Origin: JBLMYQ01 sp050260055
Lineage (GTDB): Bacteria > Bacillota > Clostridia > Acetivibrionales > UBA4821
Assembly (NCBI GenBank): GCA_050260055.1
Contig: JBLNBO010000022.1
Coordinates: 1-64,000, forward strand
Reading direction: 5' to 3'
DNA length: 64,000 nucleotides
A program made the position numbers and the translations under genes. The notes under the pieces were generated by a model, which did not search any database, was not told where the DNA came from, and saw only the letters and a list, made by a program, of their open reading frames with translations. This document shows, piece by piece, positions 25,869 through 35,269 of the stretch. Numbering within the stretch: position 1 is the first letter of the stretch; every line of letters begins with the position of its first letter.

Positions 25869-26915
25869 ATGAGATTTAAGGTATTTATTCCAATTATTAT
25901 TTTGTTAATTATTAGTTTGACAGCATGTCAGACTAAAAGCATAGAGAAACAACAGGAAATCAGCAAGCCACAGGAAGTAGTTGTGTACACATCAGTTGAC
26001 CAAGTTTTTTCTGAACCGGTATTAAAAGATTTTGAAACGAAAACAGGCATTAAGGTTCTTCCTGTTTATGACGTAGAAGCAACCAAAACAGTAGGCCTTG
26101 TAAATAGACTAATTGCAGAAAAAGATAAACCTCAGGCAGATGTATTCTGGAATGGTGAATTTGTAAACACAATTTTGCTAAAAGATAAAGGTGTTCTTGG
26201 CGCGTACAAATCTGCTAATGCAAGTGATATTCCTGCAAATTTTACTGATACTGATTCTAAATGGACTGGTTTTGGTGGAAGAGCAAGAGTTTTGATAGTA
26301 AACAGAAATCTTGTAAAACCTGCTGATTATCCGAAATCAATATATGATTTGGTTAGCGATAAATATAAGGCAGAACGAATTGGTATTGCAAAGCCTGTAT
26401 TTGGTACCACAGCTACGCATGCATCGGCTTTATATGCTATGCTTGGACCTGAAAAAGCTAAAGAATTTTTTGCAAAAGTTCGTGATAGGAAGATTCAGAT
26501 TGTTGACGGAAATTCAGTTGTTAAGGATATGGTTGCCGCAGGCAAGCTTGATATGGGATTAACAGATACAGATGATGCATATTCGGCAGTAAAAGATGGT
26601 GCACCTGTTGATATCGTGGTTCTTGACCAAGATGAAAAAGGAATGGGAACACTTGTTATTCCGAATACAGTTGGCTTAGTTGCAAATGGTCCGAATCCTG
26701 AATCAGGTAAGAAATTAGTTGATTACCTACTAAGCAAGGAAAATGAAGCAAGACTTCTTACTGATGGATGGATTGATTTAACAGTCAGAAAAGTTGATGC
26801 AAAACCTAAAACAGACAAGTATAATAATATTAAATCAATCCAAACAAGCTTTATTGATATATACAAACAGTTAGAACCAGCCAAGAAGGATATGCAGGAA
26901 ATGTTTATTAAATAG
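25869..26915 (+). CDS. Ferric-iron-type ABC transporter substrate-binding lipoprotein
   Basis: A 348-residue lipoprotein: hydrophobic signal (residues 4-19) ending in lipobox LTAC with Cys20 for acylation. The mature part is a family-1 periplasmic-binding fold of the FbpA/FutA type (VVVYTSVDQVFSEPVLKDFE, QADVFWNGEF, GFGGRARVLIVN). Substrate is inferred as Fe3+; phosphonate or thiamine binders share the fold. ATG at 25869 follows GGAGG. The frame stays open to 25530 across the cphA start, which is not coding. The first gene of a four-gene operon. Confidence 0.9.
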   Translation: MRFKVFIPIIILLIISLTACQTKSIEKQQEISKPQEVVVYTSVDQVFSEPVLKDFETKTGIKVLPVYDVEATKTVGLVNRLIAEKDKPQADVFWNGEFVNTILLKDKGVLGAYKSANASDIPANFTDTDSKWTGFGGRARVLIVNRNLVKPADYPKSIYDLVSDKYKAERIGIAKPVFGTTATHASALYAMLGPEKAKEFFAKVRDRKIQIVDGNSVVKDMVAAGKLDMGLTDTDDAYSAVKDGAPVDIVVLDQDEKGMGTLVIPNTVGLVANGPNPESGKKLVDYLLSKENEARLLTDGWIDLTVRKVDAKPKTDKYNNIKSIQTSFIDIYKQLEPAKKDMQEMFIK

Positions 26916-26983
26916 GGCTGAAAATGTAAGGGCATTCCTTGTGGTTGCCCAAAATTGCATGATCGCGAAGGTGAGATGACTAG

Positions 26984-28585
26984 TTGACTAATAATATTGT
27001 TAACCAAAGAAAAAGGTTTATTTTACCAAGAGGATTGATAAATTTTGCAATCCTCTTGGTTTATATTATTATAATCTTTTTGCCTATAATAGCTTTGGCG
27101 ATAGACACGATTTCATATGTTTTATATTCAGGCAAAGAGTGGATTAGTCTTATTATTCCCTCTCAAAGAAAATGGGGACTCCTGATACAGAGTGTATTGC
27201 TTTCAGGATTAACGGCAATATTTTCTTCATTTATTGGAATCGTTTTAGCATCAAAGTTTTGGGAGTTTAAAAAAGGAACAGGAAATCTGCTAAAATGGCT
27301 GATAATGTTGTTGTTGGTTATTCCACCATATATTCATACCCATGCGTGGGGACTATTCGTTGATAGGATAAATAATCTTCTTAGTACTTTAAATATTGGT
27401 ATAATAGTTTTTCAGGGCTTTTGGGCTAGCTGTTTTGTAGAAACCATAGCTTTTTTACCAGTAACTACCGGATTAGCATTACTTGGAATGGCTGCGATAG
27501 ACAGAGAACTTATTGATGCTGGGAGAATTACTTCAAATGATTTTACGGTTTTTTGTAGAATAATTTTGCCATTATCAATAAGGATAATTTCTGCTGGAGC
27601 AGGATTGGTATTTCTTTTGAGCCTGGTTGACTATACAATTCCTTCACTTTTACAGTTTGATTTATATGCACTTGAGATATTTGCAGAATTTAGTGCCACA
27701 AGTGAGCCGGCGCGTGCGTGTTTGCTTTCTTTGCCTATTGTTGCTTTATCATTAATTGTATTCGGATTTACCATTAGTGGTATGAAAACTATTAATCTTA
27801 GCAAGCTGTGGAATCAAGAAGCTCAAGGGAAAAGCTTTAAATGGCCCTCATGGTTTAAATTTTTACAAAGAATAGTAATAGGAGTATTTGTATGTTCTGT
27901 ACTGGTTCCTCTAATTAGTCTTATATTTGAAGCAGAATCATTTAAAAAGTTTATTGATGTGGTTAGAGCTTCTTCGCAAGAATTCTATTTCAGTATTCTT
28001 ATTGCGGTTTTATCTGCTTTGTTTTCTATAATTTTAGCTGTGTTAATAACTTGGGCAATGACAAGCAAATGGGTAAGAGGAAAAATCTTATGGATACTGA
28101 TAGGTATTCCACTTGCAATACCAGCGCCACTAATTGGGATAGGACTAATAAGTATCTGGAATAATCCCGACATAGTAATAGATATCTATGGAACCGTACT
28201 AATGCCTATATTTGCTGGGATTATTCGATTCTCTGTTATAGCAATTCTAATATTATATGTATACTCCAGCAGGATTAATTCTTTATTGTTGGATGCAGGA
28301 AAAGTTTATGCAAATAACCGGCTTAAATACTTTCTTGGTATTCGCTTACCAATGGTTTTTCCTGGTTTAATGGCAGGATTTTTCTTTGTATTTACATTGG
28401 TGATTGGAGAATTGGGAGCAACACTAATTGTTGCACCTCCTGGAAAAGCAACACTAACCATGAAAATATACAATTACCTTCATTATGGCGGAACAGAAAC
28501 TATTGCAGGCCTATGCCTGGCAGTAGTTATTATTACAATGGTTTCAGGTGTAATTGGATTAATGCAGATGGGAAAGAAGGATTAA
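26984..28585 (+). CDS. ABC transporter permease, duplicated FbpB-type
   Basis: Integral membrane permease of 533 residues with about 12 TM segments, made of two homologous permease halves (first about 70-270, second about 330-525) as in FbpB/FutB. The second half has a clear ABC-binding loop LLDAGKVYANNRLKYFLGIR; the first has LIDAGRITSNDFTVFCRIIL. The start is TTG at 26984 with AAGGTGAG about 8 bp before it. A short hairpin (GGGCA/TGCCC, about 26931-26951) lies in the 68-bp gap after the binding protein. Confidence 0.9.
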   Translation: MTNNIVNQRKRFILPRGLINFAILLVYIIIIFLPIIALAIDTISYVLYSGKEWISLIIPSQRKWGLLIQSVLLSGLTAIFSSFIGIVLASKFWEFKKGTGNLLKWLIMLLLVIPPYIHTHAWGLFVDRINNLLSTLNIGIIVFQGFWASCFVETIAFLPVTTGLALLGMAAIDRELIDAGRITSNDFTVFCRIILPLSIRIISAGAGLVFLLSLVDYTIPSLLQFDLYALEIFAEFSATSEPARACLLSLPIVALSLIVFGFTISGMKTINLSKLWNQEAQGKSFKWPSWFKFLQRIVIGVFVCSVLVPLISLIFEAESFKKFIDVVRASSQEFYFSILIAVLSALFSIILAVLITWAMTSKWVRGKILWILIGIPLAIPAPLIGIGLISIWNNPDIVIDIYGTVLMPIFAGIIRFSVIAILILYVYSSRINSLLLDAGKVYANNRLKYFLGIRLPMVFPGLMAGFFFVFTLVIGELGATLIVAPPGKATLTMKIYNYLHYGGTETIAGLCLAVVIITMVSGVIGLMQMGKKD

Positions 28586-28688
28586 TTTATTAGGTAATAT
28601 AAAGCTTAAAACCCGAAATGCAGAATATTGTAGGAAACAGATATATCTGTTCCGAAGACAAACATATGCAGCAAAGGAGGAATCATTT

Positions 28689-29342
28689 TTGATTGAGATT
28701 AAAGATTTATGTAAAAATTTCGGCAGCACAAAAATATTACATAATATCAATCTAAAAATTGAAAAAGAAGAAGCAATAGTATTGTTTGGCCCGTCTGGAA
28801 GTGGAAAAACTACTCTTCTGAGATTAATTGCCGGCTTGGAGATTCCTGACCAAGGCGTAATCTCTTTTGATGAGAAGGTTGTTAGTTCTAAAGATTGGGT
28901 ACTTGAGCCTAATAAACGCGATGCTGCTTTTGTTTTCCAATCCCATGCATTATGGCCTCATATGACGGTTGAAAAAAATATTCTTTTTGGAATTCATATA
29001 AAAGACAAAAATGCTGAAACGGAAAAGGTTGCAGATATAATTAAAGAGACGGGACTTAAAGGCCTTGAAAAAAGATACCCTCACCAATTATCCGGTGGGC
29101 AGGCCAAACGTGCGGAATTTGCAAGAGCATTAGTTTTGGATAAATCAATCTATTTAATGGATGAGCCATTAGTTAATCAGGATGATGAGATTAAGGCAGA
29201 GCTAATGGATATTGTTAAGAAAAAAATAGCAAAAACTAAGGCGGTACTGATATATGTTACGCATGATATGGAAGAAGCTGAAAAGATTTCAAAAAGAATT
29301 GTAAGGATAAAAGGTGGGAGGATAAATTCAGTTGACAATTGA
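28689..29342 (+). CDS. ABC transporter ATP-binding protein, short form
   Basis: ATPase partner of the iron-type permease. Walker A is GPSGSGKTT, the signature is LSGGQAKRAEFARAL, Walker B/D-loop is LMDEPLVNQDDE, and the switch His is in VTHDMEEAE. Only 217 residues are present: FbpC-type ATPases usually reach about 350 with a C-terminal regulatory (TOBE) domain, which is absent here. A TTG start at 28689 follows AAAGGAGGA. The 3' end overlaps the next gene by 11 bp, so translation is probably coupled. Confidence 0.9.
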   Translation: MIEIKDLCKNFGSTKILHNINLKIEKEEAIVLFGPSGSGKTTLLRLIAGLEIPDQGVISFDEKVVSSKDWVLEPNKRDAAFVFQSHALWPHMTVEKNILFGIHIKDKNAETEKVADIIKETGLKGLEKRYPHQLSGGQAKRAEFARALVLDKSIYLMDEPLVNQDDEIKAELMDIVKKKIAKTKAVLIYVTHDMEEAEKISKRIVRIKGGRINSVDN

Positions 29343-30429
29343 AAGTAACCAGTTGCCAGTTAAAAAACGAAAGTCTATAAAACAGTTTCTGACTGATTTT
29401 CCCTATATTCAAGTAGCTTTGATAGTAGGGGTGATTTTAGCTGTTTTTTTGATTCCTAAAAATACAAACCTGACTGCTGGCAAAAAAAGCTTATCTCAAG
29501 GTTGGATGACAATCAATCCTCCTAAAAAAACCACTTGTATACTACAGTGGAAAGACTATGCAATAGCAGGAGATAATGAAGGAGTATATAAAATAAATTT
29601 AGACACAGGAAAGGTCAACGAAAAATTTGCTCCAAAAATCAGTATGGAGTATGTTAGAGCCTTAATGGTTGATAAAAATGACTGCTTATGGGTGTGCCAT
29701 ATTAATGGTGCTTCAAAGTTTAACGGCAAAAGTTGGGAAAATTTTTCTATAAAAAACGGACTTCCTGACAATAGAGCCAATTGCATAATGCAGGATTCAA
29801 AAGGTCTAATATGGGTTGGAACTTCAAAAGGTATCGGAATTTATGACGGGAAAGCTTGGCGCTCAATGACTACAAAGGATGGATTGATTTCCGATATGGT
29901 AAATGCTATTGCTCAGCATACAAATGGTACTATGTTTTTTGGTTCTTATTTGACTAATATTGGAGGTGTAAGCTGCTTTTACAATGGAAAATGGCAGTAT
30001 TTTAATACAAAAAACGGATTGCCTCATGATTATATCAATTGTTTTTATCAGGATAGTAATAAAGGAATGTGGGTGGGTACAGGATTTCTTGAGAGAGGAG
30101 GCACCTGCAAACTGGTATTTGAAAACGGCAAATGGGCAATTTCCAAGGTCTTGACTGTTAAGGAGGGTCTTGCAGGCGAAAAGGTTTGTGCAATATTTGA
30201 ACAGAAAAATGATGGAATAATGTGGTTTGGTTCAGAATATGACGGTATTTCATTTAATAAAAATGGGGAATGGAGCTCTATTGATTATTTGGATGGCTTG
30301 GCCGGATGCGAGGTAAAATCAATATTATTTGATAAAAATCAAACAATGTGGTTTGCAACGCCTGACGGGGTTTCAAGAATAACAGACAAAGCACTTAAAG
30401 AAACCATAAAAGCTCATCTGGGAGAATGA
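29332..30429 (+). CDS. Membrane-anchored two-component-regulator-propeller protein
   Basis: A protein of 365 residues: basic cytoplasmic N-terminus, one TM segment (about 25-43), then an extracellular beta-propeller of Reg_prop repeats. Repeated forms such as GLIWVGTSKGIGIYDGKAW, NGLPHDYINCF and MWFATPDGVSRI recur about every 40-45 residues. Such propellers normally form the sensor half of hybrid kinases, but no kinase or output domain is present here. The TTG at 29332 lies inside the ATPase gene. A role in sensing or binding the transporter's substrate is inferred from coupling only. Confidence 0.8.
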   Translation: MTIESNQLPVKKRKSIKQFLTDFPYIQVALIVGVILAVFLIPKNTNLTAGKKSLSQGWMTINPPKKTTCILQWKDYAIAGDNEGVYKINLDTGKVNEKFAPKISMEYVRALMVDKNDCLWVCHINGASKFNGKSWENFSIKNGLPDNRANCIMQDSKGLIWVGTSKGIGIYDGKAWRSMTTKDGLISDMVNAIAQHTNGTMFFGSYLTNIGGVSCFYNGKWQYFNTKNGLPHDYINCFYQDSNKGMWVGTGFLERGGTCKLVFENGKWAISKVLTVKEGLAGEKVCAIFEQKNDGIMWFGSEYDGISFNKNGEWSSIDYLDGLAGCEVKSILFDKNQTMWFATPDGVSRITDKALKETIKAHLGE

Positions 30430-30522
30430 TTTTACAAAAAAAGTTAATAATTGACAAGAATATGCAAGTGAAAGATAATATTGATTGTATATAAAATTAG
30501 AACCCTTGAAGGGAGGATTCAA

Positions 30523-33309
30523 ATGGCAAAGAAAGCCAAAGATATACATCAGGAAAAAGCATATCCACCTCCTGAGACATTATTTCAGCTACTGGTATTG
30601 ATTCTAAGAAATATATTTTCAAAAAAGTTTGTTTTTCGAATAATTCTTTTTGCTATCATAGCAATAATGTTTTCATTTATTCATGAGTACATACTTGCAG
30701 CAGTTTATACATCTGTTGGTTTCAAAGGAACTCCTAGCCAGTTTTATGATAATATGCTGGTTTATTCTAGGCCTGAGGCAAATCCGCCTCCTTCACCGGG
30801 CAGTATATATTATGAACAAAACGTTTTTGGGAAGAACGTAACACTTGTTGCACCTAATGTAATTTTATGGATTTTGTGGAATGGTATATTTAGTGTTTTC
30901 TATTTGCCAGCGCTTAATTCTTATTTGTTCTGGTTTTTCCTATCTAGTATTATTGTTGGGACTTTGTGCAGGATGTACAGCTTTGGAATATTTAGAACTT
31001 TAAAAGAGATATTTGCACAGTTTGGAAGTTTATTTAAAGATATTTTTTCTAAAATTGGTTCAACAAGAATGTCTAAGTTTATTTTTGGCGGGATTATTGG
31101 CCTTTTGCTGGGCTCATTTGCTTTTAATGCAATGGTTGGTCTAGCTTTTGCAATTATCTTATTCCTTGCAATGAGTGCAAGGGATAGAAGCTTTCTATTA
31201 TTAGTAACAAAACTATCAAAATCTGATTTTCATAGGTTCTTTAAATTTAAAGCAGAGTTTAAATTTGATGGAGATATTACGGCTTCAGCGTACAATGGAA
31301 TGTCAATAGGATTATTGATTACATCCTTATCAAGATTATTGACTAATTCGAATGCCCAATTGCTTTTGGGGGCAGTTTTAGTATTGGTTTTTGTACTGGG
31401 TTTTGTAAATCTTGCGAAAAAGAGAGATGGAGAGAGCCTGGCAGTATTTTTGTTGTGCCTTGTTGGTTATGCGACAATACCATTAATGAAGGTTTTTGCA
31501 GACGATGGCGGTTTGCCTGAAAGCGGCGGAACCGTAAATGGGTTGATGCATAATCCGGGGACTACAGTGGGTATAAAAAATAGTATACCTCCGGGAATAT
31601 ATGCAGGGCTTAACGGAATATTCGGACCTGCTTTGCCAGAAATGATTAAAAAATATGGCGGATGGAAGGGTGTAGTTGACCATCTCAATCAAAACCAGAA
31701 AGATTTTGTCAAAGATGCCATAAATAAAGGTGTCAAACAGGCTCAAGACGAGGCCGCAGACGCTAATTCGGTTATAGGATTGGTAAAACAAACCGCAAAA
31801 AATGCAAAGGATGAAATGGTTCAGGCAGGTAAAGATGTTGTTGATGCAGTTACTCTTACTGGTGGGTATATTCTTAATAACCCGGTGCAGGCCATTAAGA
31901 ATTCATTAGGCTGGGTTAAAGATGGTGTAGTAACGGTTGGAACTGCAATCAAAGATGCTGGAGAAGGATTAGTACAAGCCGGAAAAGATTGTTGGACATA
32001 TAAAGGTCTTTTTACCGATACCGTTAAGGGAATGTTTACTACAGTAAAAGATGGTATAGTAACAACAGTTACTGACCCTAAAAAAGCTTGGGCTTTTGTC
32101 AAAGATGCTGTTGGAATAAATAATATTATAAACAGCTGGGATCCAAACAGAGGATTCTGGGATAGAATGGGACAGGTTGGGATTGCTGTATTTAAAGGCT
32201 ATACAACAATACAGACTGCTGGTCAAGCAGGTGCACTGATAAAAGCCGGAGGTTCAAAGATAGTAGGTGCGCTTACTACCTTAACCAAAGGAGCTGGCGG
32301 CAAGACAATAGCGGGAGTCGGCGGCAAAACTGTTGCAGCTGTAGGAGGCAAGACGGTTGCTGGAGCTGGTGGCAAAACTGTAGCAGGCGTAGGTGGCAAG
32401 ACAGCGATCGGAGTTGGGGGTAAAACTGCTGCTGGTGTGAGTGGTAAGACTACAGCCGCAACAGCAGGAACTGGTGGGAAAACAGTAGGAACGGTTTCAG
32501 GTACACCGAAAGGAACTGTATCTGTGCGTACACCAGATGGAAAGGTCGTTTCAACAAGTGGATTTACTGGCACGCCAAAACCAGCAAACCCTGGGGGTAT
32601 GACCCCAAAAGCGGTTAAGCATGTTCAAAATGTTGCAGATACACATGGGGTTAACATTCATATAAGGCAGACAAATCCTTATTCAAAACCTTGGATTGAT
32701 TCCGGAAGAGGAGTTCCTAAGCCTGAGTTTATTAAATCAAAAACGGTAAATCCTTATGATACCTTGATTGGCGCACCTAAAAATTCGGAAGGGCTGGTTG
32801 CTCACTTTGAACCTATAAAGCCTATTAAGGGAAACATGCCTGATGATGTATATAAGCAGGTATATGCAAGGTATGAAAAGAGACTTGCAGATTTTAACAA
32901 GCTTGATAAACAGATTCAGCAGATGTCGGGCGGGCCGAATCCTAAAATCAAAGTAAAAGACGGAATAATATATGATGCGAAGACAAATAAGCCATTTGCC
33001 GGAGATTATGATATTGCAGGTATAACCGGTAAGAATGGCGAGCCTATTCCAAAATCAATTAAAGATCAGATTATAAAAGATTTGAAAAACGGGCCTGCAA
33101 ATGTTCAGCATGATCCTCTTGCAAACTGGCCGGAAAAACTTACACCAGAGAATTATGCAAAAATGGGTAAAACTCCACAACAGCTTGAAAATGATATAAA
33201 AGAATATATTAAGCAAATCAATGACCATAAACAAGGTGGAGAAGGGCTTATACAGGTTAGTGCCGGCGGTAAAGGCCAAATGACAACTTCATATATAAAT
33301 GTTCATTGA
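30523..33309 (+). CDS. Membrane protein with Gly-rich repeat linker and C-terminal toxin-like domain
   Basis: A protein of 928 residues, ATG at 30523 behind GGGAGG (an in-frame TTG at 30481 is rejected). Several TM segments fill about residues 20-330. Amphipathic helical spacer (about 360-580) with repeats of the type VKDGVVTVGTAIKDAGEG follows, then seven 8-residue GVGGKTVA repeats (590-645). The C-terminal ~230 residues look like a polymorphic-toxin module. IHIRQTN (Arg715), PFAGDYDIAGI (Asp828, Asp830) and NVQHDPLAN (His863, Asn868) recall the edema factor/ExoY nucleotidyl-cyclase fold. That assignment is tentative. Confidence 0.72.
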   Translation: MAKKAKDIHQEKAYPPPETLFQLLVLILRNIFSKKFVFRIILFAIIAIMFSFIHEYILAAVYTSVGFKGTPSQFYDNMLVYSRPEANPPPSPGSIYYEQNVFGKNVTLVAPNVILWILWNGIFSVFYLPALNSYLFWFFLSSIIVGTLCRMYSFGIFRTLKEIFAQFGSLFKDIFSKIGSTRMSKFIFGGIIGLLLGSFAFNAMVGLAFAIILFLAMSARDRSFLLLVTKLSKSDFHRFFKFKAEFKFDGDITASAYNGMSIGLLITSLSRLLTNSNAQLLLGAVLVLVFVLGFVNLAKKRDGESLAVFLLCLVGYATIPLMKVFADDGGLPESGGTVNGLMHNPGTTVGIKNSIPPGIYAGLNGIFGPALPEMIKKYGGWKGVVDHLNQNQKDFVKDAINKGVKQAQDEAADANSVIGLVKQTAKNAKDEMVQAGKDVVDAVTLTGGYILNNPVQAIKNSLGWVKDGVVTVGTAIKDAGEGLVQAGKDCWTYKGLFTDTVKGMFTTVKDGIVTTVTDPKKAWAFVKDAVGINNIINSWDPNRGFWDRMGQVGIAVFKGYTTIQTAGQAGALIKAGGSKIVGALTTLTKGAGGKTIAGVGGKTVAAVGGKTVAGAGGKTVAGVGGKTAIGVGGKTAAGVSGKTTAATAGTGGKTVGTVSGTPKGTVSVRTPDGKVVSTSGFTGTPKPANPGGMTPKAVKHVQNVADTHGVNIHIRQTNPYSKPWIDSGRGVPKPEFIKSKTVNPYDTLIGAPKNSEGLVAHFEPIKPIKGNMPDDVYKQVYARYEKRLADFNKLDKQIQQMSGGPNPKIKVKDGIIYDAKTNKPFAGDYDIAGITGKNGEPIPKSIKDQIIKDLKNGPANVQHDPLANWPEKLTPENYAKMGKTPQQLENDIKEYIKQINDHKQGGEGLIQVSAGGKGQMTTSYINVH
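32290..32457 (+). repeat. 24-nt tandem repeat encoding GVGGKTVA units
   Basis: Seven consecutive 24-nt units code for residues 590-645 with consensus G-V-G-G-K-T-V-A, followed by a degenerate unit (ATAGTGGKTVG). Synonymous changes between units show that the protein repeat, not only the DNA, has been kept. Confidence 0.9.
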
Positions 33310-33367
33310 TACAATTGTTAATTAGACATAAACAGCTAATAGCTATTATTATACCGGAGGTGAATAT

Positions 33368-34150
33368 ATGAGCTTTACGACTGAAGAAAGAAATAAAATT
33401 TTAACTATTTATAATAATTTTATAAATCTAAGACAAGAAGCTTATGACACTATAAATAACCAACAGGGAACTCCTGCTCTGGAAGCTCAATATGATAAAG
33501 CCCAGGAAAAAATCAATGAGATGGCTGGAAATTATATTAAAGGGTTACCGATAATCCCACTTTCAAGATGCCCATTTACAAATGAAATAGTCAGCCATTC
33601 AATAGATATATTCGGAATTGACGGGCTGTGGTGGAATAATGAAGTACCGCAAAGACCCGAAGAAAAACTTCCAAAAACATTCTTTGGATTTACGGGTGCA
33701 ATCAAAACCGTACAGCCTGTTGAAAAGTTTTCTTTTATCTGTAGTCCGGGGCCGGAAATACCTTTTGTGGTGCCAAGACTGTTGGAACGCCCAGAGATTA
33801 AAGCAGTAATCTATTTAGTTAGGGTTGGAAATCATACAGCCTATCCGATATTCTATTTTGCCCAGCCAATGGTTTATGATGTTGAAAGGCTTAATGAATG
33901 GGGAACTGAGAATTACTCATACGAAAATGCCAGGGGTGAATCAGTTTGGGATTCAAGCTTTTTACTATCTGAAGATTACGATTTTGATTTAGCAAAATGG
34001 ATTCAACAAGAAAAACTCTATTGGATTAAACCAGGAGATTCATCTATGGCTTTAAATAATACAGTTCAGGGATGTCCTTATATTGGACTTGAAGGTAAAA
34101 AAGAAATAAGTTTTATTCAAGATGGAGAAGTATGGTATAACGAAGAATGA
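33368..34150 (+). CDS. Uncharacterised protein downstream of the toxin-like gene
   Basis: A cytoplasmic-looking protein of 260 residues, no signal or TM. No named family recognised. Distinctive segments include PIIPLSRCPFTNEIVSHSIDIFG, given here in two parts as PLSRCPFTNEIVSHS and DIFGIDGLWW, plus GPEIPFVVPRLL and VQGCPYIGLEGKKE. It begins 58 bp after the toxin-like gene with GGAGGTGA before the ATG, and is followed by another gene 18 bp on. Its place is that of an immunity or accessory protein, but that is inference from position. Two conserved-looking Cys (CPF, CPY) could be structural. Confidence 0.7.
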   Translation: MSFTTEERNKILTIYNNFINLRQEAYDTINNQQGTPALEAQYDKAQEKINEMAGNYIKGLPIIPLSRCPFTNEIVSHSIDIFGIDGLWWNNEVPQRPEEKLPKTFFGFTGAIKTVQPVEKFSFICSPGPEIPFVVPRLLERPEIKAVIYLVRVGNHTAYPIFYFAQPMVYDVERLNEWGTENYSYENARGESVWDSSFLLSEDYDFDLAKWIQQEKLYWIKPGDSSMALNNTVQGCPYIGLEGKKEISFIQDGEVWYNEE

Positions 34151-34168
34151 TTTTAAGGAGGAAGAAAT

Positions 34169-35182
34169 ATGAGTGCAAATGCTCCATTTGTTTTCCAGGT
34201 AAGTAAAAATGATTTAGGGGTTTTGTTTATAGACTTATTAAAATTAGAATGGTCAAAGGAATGTGTTTTTGCTGAACTGCTTAGTGGGTATCAAGCCGGT
34301 TCAGGCAAAATATCGAATGATTTGAAAGAAATAGCAGAAAACGAAACTTGTATACTAACACTTAAGATACTTGCAAATCCATTACATAGAACGATATATA
34401 ATACTGGTGGAAGCATGGTTCCAGTAAGCTTTATGAATGTTTATTCGAATAAGTCTATTGATGAGCACGGACTGGTTTGTATTATGCCGTCATATGAAAA
34501 TTCGATAATGATTTTTTCATTTGATACTGCAGAATCTTATGGAGAATGGTTTGCTGAAACAATATCTATGTGTAATCAGGAAAGTATAGAAAGCAGCTTT
34601 CCATCAAAATTTTCGATAGAGGCATTGGTATTTATATTGCATGCAGTTGATTGCTTTAAAAGAGTTGCATTCAAGAGTATGTTAGACTATAAGCCAACCG
34701 AAGAATCGATGGTTGCTTCAAAAGAATATGGAGAAACATTAAAGACTTCAGTTGACAGCAAGGATGCAAGATGGCTGCTGCCAGCTTTTTCAGTGCTTAC
34801 GCCTAATTTGAACAAATATAATATGAACTTGGGGCCTGACCATATGAAGATTCTTACAGATAATAAGCTTTTTATTCCGGTAAAAAACCAAGACTCTGGT
34901 GAAGAGTTCTTCAAATTTGGAGAATCTGGGAGAAGGCTTGGTGTTGAGTTTTATGGCAGTTGGATTATGGCAGTAGGATTTGAGTCTGTGGTATTTAATA
35001 TGGATGGGACTGAAAGACTCATAGATAATGGGTTCTTGGCGCCAACTGCATTCGCAAATAATCTGTTTGAAATTGAAAAAGATGCAAAGGGAGATGGAAT
35101 TGTAAGTTATTCTTGTCTTACGCATGAAGGATTGGTTAGTAAGGTAACCGGATTTATGAAAAAAGTATTAGAGTCTGTTTAA
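34169..35182 (+). CDS. Uncharacterised protein, last gene of toxin-like cluster
   Basis: A 337-residue soluble protein with no recognised family. It has no signal peptide or TM segments and a mixed alpha/beta composition. AAGGAGGAA precedes the ATG 18 bp after the previous gene, and a strong terminator follows, so the three genes from 30523 form a likely operon. A chaperone, adaptor or second immunity role is possible but not shown by the sequence. Confidence 0.65.
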   Translation: MSANAPFVFQVSKNDLGVLFIDLLKLEWSKECVFAELLSGYQAGSGKISNDLKEIAENETCILTLKILANPLHRTIYNTGGSMVPVSFMNVYSNKSIDEHGLVCIMPSYENSIMIFSFDTAESYGEWFAETISMCNQESIESSFPSKFSIEALVFILHAVDCFKRVAFKSMLDYKPTEESMVASKEYGETLKTSVDSKDARWLLPAFSVLTPNLNKYNMNLGPDHMKILTDNKLFIPVKNQDSGEEFFKFGESGRRLGVEFYGSWIMAVGFESVVFNMDGTERLIDNGFLAPTAFANNLFEIEKDAKGDGIVSYSCLTHEGLVSKVTGFMKKVLESV

Positions 35183-35183
35183 T

Positions 35184-35219
35184 AAAAAAATTGACATATG
35201 AAAATATGTCAATTTTTTT
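35184..35219 (+). terminator. Intrinsic terminator of toxin-like operon
   Basis: A perfect 9-bp core stem TTGACATAT with a GAAA tetraloop, extended by an A7/T7 pairing on both sides. The T-run gives a strong rho-independent terminator on the plus strand, and the A-run makes it usable on the minus strand for the gene ending at 35270. Confidence 0.92.
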
Positions 35220-35269
35220 ATTAAAAATTAAGCTATTGTTGATATAATTACTATTGTCTGATTCATAAA

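Noticed and set aside
32290..32457. GGKT repeats read as Walker A motifs
   Set aside because: Seven regular 8-residue copies without a surrounding P-loop fold are a linker repeat, not nucleotide-binding sites.
32223..32573. Proline-rich minus-strand frame of 116 codons
   Set aside because: It is the reverse complement of the GGKT repeat region and has no ribosome site; a compositional shadow.
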